Part shown: in pieces, positions 5,611 through 6,343 of the stretch
Layout of the letters: each line of letters begins with the position of its first letter
Numbering within the stretch: the stretch's first letter is position 1
NCBI GenBank assembly: GCA_051646185.1
Contig: JBOFCS010000139.1
Span: 1 to 6,343 of the forward strand
Reading direction: 5' to 3'
Source: JBOFCS01 sp051646185
GTDB taxonomy: Bacteria; Actinomycetota; Actinomycetes; Mycobacteriales; Mycobacteriaceae
DNA length: 6,343 nucleotides
Made by a program: the position numbers and the translations under genes
Notes under the pieces: model-generated
Seen by the model: only the letters and a program-made list of their open reading frames with translations
What the model was told of the DNA's origin: nothing
Databases searched by the model: none

Positions 5611-6296
5611 CGGTCTTTCAAGTTCGGTGTGTGCAACCTAAATCAGGTCAAAACCAGCACAATGCTGACCTTGAAGAACTCTGTGTTTTACTCTGGCAAC
5701 GAGCACTGGAGCCTCAAAATAAATACTGGGCATTGCCCGGCGGGCAGATACGTGACGATGAAAATTTAACCAGCTCAGCTCATCGCCAGCTAGCCGAAAA
5801 AGTTGATGTACAAGAAGTAGCACATCTAGAGCAGCTATCAGTGTTCTCTGAGCCTAATCGAATACCGGAGCACCGAACAATTGCCTCGACATTCCTTGGG
5901 CTCATCCCTTCACCCGCTGATCCACACCTACCTGCCGATACCGCATGGCACCCCGTATCAACTCTTCCTGCGATGGCTTTTGATCATCAAACAATTATTG
6001 AACATGCTCGAACGCGATTAGCCGCCAAACTGTCCTATACCACTATCGGGTTTGCTCTGGCTCCTCAAGAATTTGCCATGTCCACTTTACGTAAAATTTA
6101 TACTGCAGCTCTGGGATACCACGTTGATGCGACTAATCTCCAGCGAGTTCTTCTCCGGCGTAGTGTACTAACAGCCACCGGCACCACCGCCAAGTCGGGA
6201 AAATCAGGAGGACGGCCACCAGCGCTCTTTCGCTTTACTGACCAACATCTACTCGTTACCGATGAATTTGCTGCGCTACGCCCACCTAATGCCTAA
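5574..6296 (+). CDS. NrtR/NdnR-type NUDIX transcriptional regulator of NAD synthesis
   Basis: This 240-residue protein has the NrtR layout: an N-terminal NUDIX domain (about 8-150) and a C-terminal winged helix (about 165-232). The N-terminus HEVLVAVFQVR is the first NUDIX strand. YWALPGGQIRDDE (51-63) starts the Nudix box, but the helix reads R71-Q-L-A-E75-K instead of the catalytic REXXEE, so two glutamates are replaced and hydrolase activity is probably lost. The winged-helix part has FAMSTLRKIYTAALG, LQRVLLRRSVLTATG and GRPPALFRF, characteristic of NrtR. Such proteins repress NAD genes and respond to ADP-ribose or NAD; NdnR of C. glutamicum is NAD-responsive. The divergent nadABC genes are its evident target. 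I use ATG 5574 because homology starts a few residues later; an upstream in-frame ATG (5487) would run through the operator and overlap nadA. Family is secure; the exact ligand is not. Confidence 0.9.
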   Translation: MPYRSTAHEVLVAVFQVRCVQPKSGQNQHNADLEELCVLLWQRALEPQNKYWALPGGQIRDDENLTSSAHRQLAEKVDVQEVAHLEQLSVFSEPNRIPEHRTIASTFLGLIPSPADPHLPADTAWHPVSTLPAMAFDHQTIIEHARTRLAAKLSYTTIGFALAPQEFAMSTLRKIYTAALGYHVDATNLQRVLLRRSVLTATGTTAKSGKSGGRPPALFRFTDQHLLVTDEFAALRPPNA

Positions 6297-6300
6297 GTAG

Positions 6301-6343
6301 CTAATCGTCGAGGACTACTTCGGAACCACCTTTAGTTATCGAC
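6301..6343 (-). CDS. Possible C-terminus of an unidentified gene (cut by window edge)
   Basis: Reading leftward from the right edge, one minus-strand frame stays open for 13 codons and ends in TAG at 6301-6303, giving a tail SITKGGSEVVLDD. The other two minus-strand frames are closed by stops. The 4-bp gap to the regulator's stop in convergent orientation resembles the LysE/SRPBCC junction. The acidic end is plausible for a real protein, but 13 codons are too few to identify a family or to exclude chance. Confidence 0.35.
   Translation of the reverse strand, partial: SITKGGSEVVLDD

Noticed and set aside
5977..5989. Short palindrome TTTGAT/ATCAAA in the regulator gene.
   Set aside because: Six-base arms inside coding sequence, unlike the operator arms and without promoter context; likely chance.

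Overview
The window looks like chromosome from an actinobacterium of the Corynebacterium/Mycobacterium group. Three things point there: the gene order (a NUDIX-type regulator divergent from nadA-nadB-nadC, with hisD nearby) matches what I recall of the Mycobacterium tuberculosis region around Rv1593c-Rv1599; the NadC protein is close to the mycobacterial form; and the base composition (about half G+C by eye) fits a moderate-GC Corynebacterium better than a high-GC Mycobacterium. The species cannot be named from this sequence.

Layout, left to right. 1-711 (minus) is the N-terminal half of hisD, histidinol dehydrogenase, running off the left edge. 712-850 is a divergent intergenic gap. 851-1480 (plus) is a LysE/RhtB-type amino-acid exporter. 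Four bases after it, in convergent orientation, lies the last gene of a minus-strand operon read right to left: nadA (4450-5496), nadB (2855-4453), nadC (1993-2853) and a small SRPBCC-fold protein (1485-1958). Divergent from nadA is a NrtR/NdnR-type NUDIX transcriptional regulator (5574-6296, plus). A possible C-terminus of one more minus-strand gene enters from the right edge (6301-6343).

NadB oxidises L-aspartate to iminoaspartate, NadA condenses this with dihydroxyacetone phosphate to quinolinate, and NadC joins quinolinate to PRPP to give nicotinate mononucleotide. Together they form the complete de novo entry into NAD. The three genes are tightly packed (4-bp ATGA overlap between nadA and nadB, 1-bp gap between nadB and nadC), suggesting translational coupling. 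The regulator is expected to sense NAD-related nucleotides and repress the operon. A near-ideal operator, a 23-bp inverted repeat with 8-bp perfect arms at 5551-5573, ends at the base before the regulator's start codon and covers the -10 of its apparent leaderless promoter.

This is mainly ordinary core metabolism. I see no mobile element, CRISPR array, RNA gene or undescribed defence-like system. The points worth a second look are the nad control region, a degenerate Nudix box in the regulator, a long perfect palindrome inside the SRPBCC gene, and the SRPBCC gene's place in the NAD operon.
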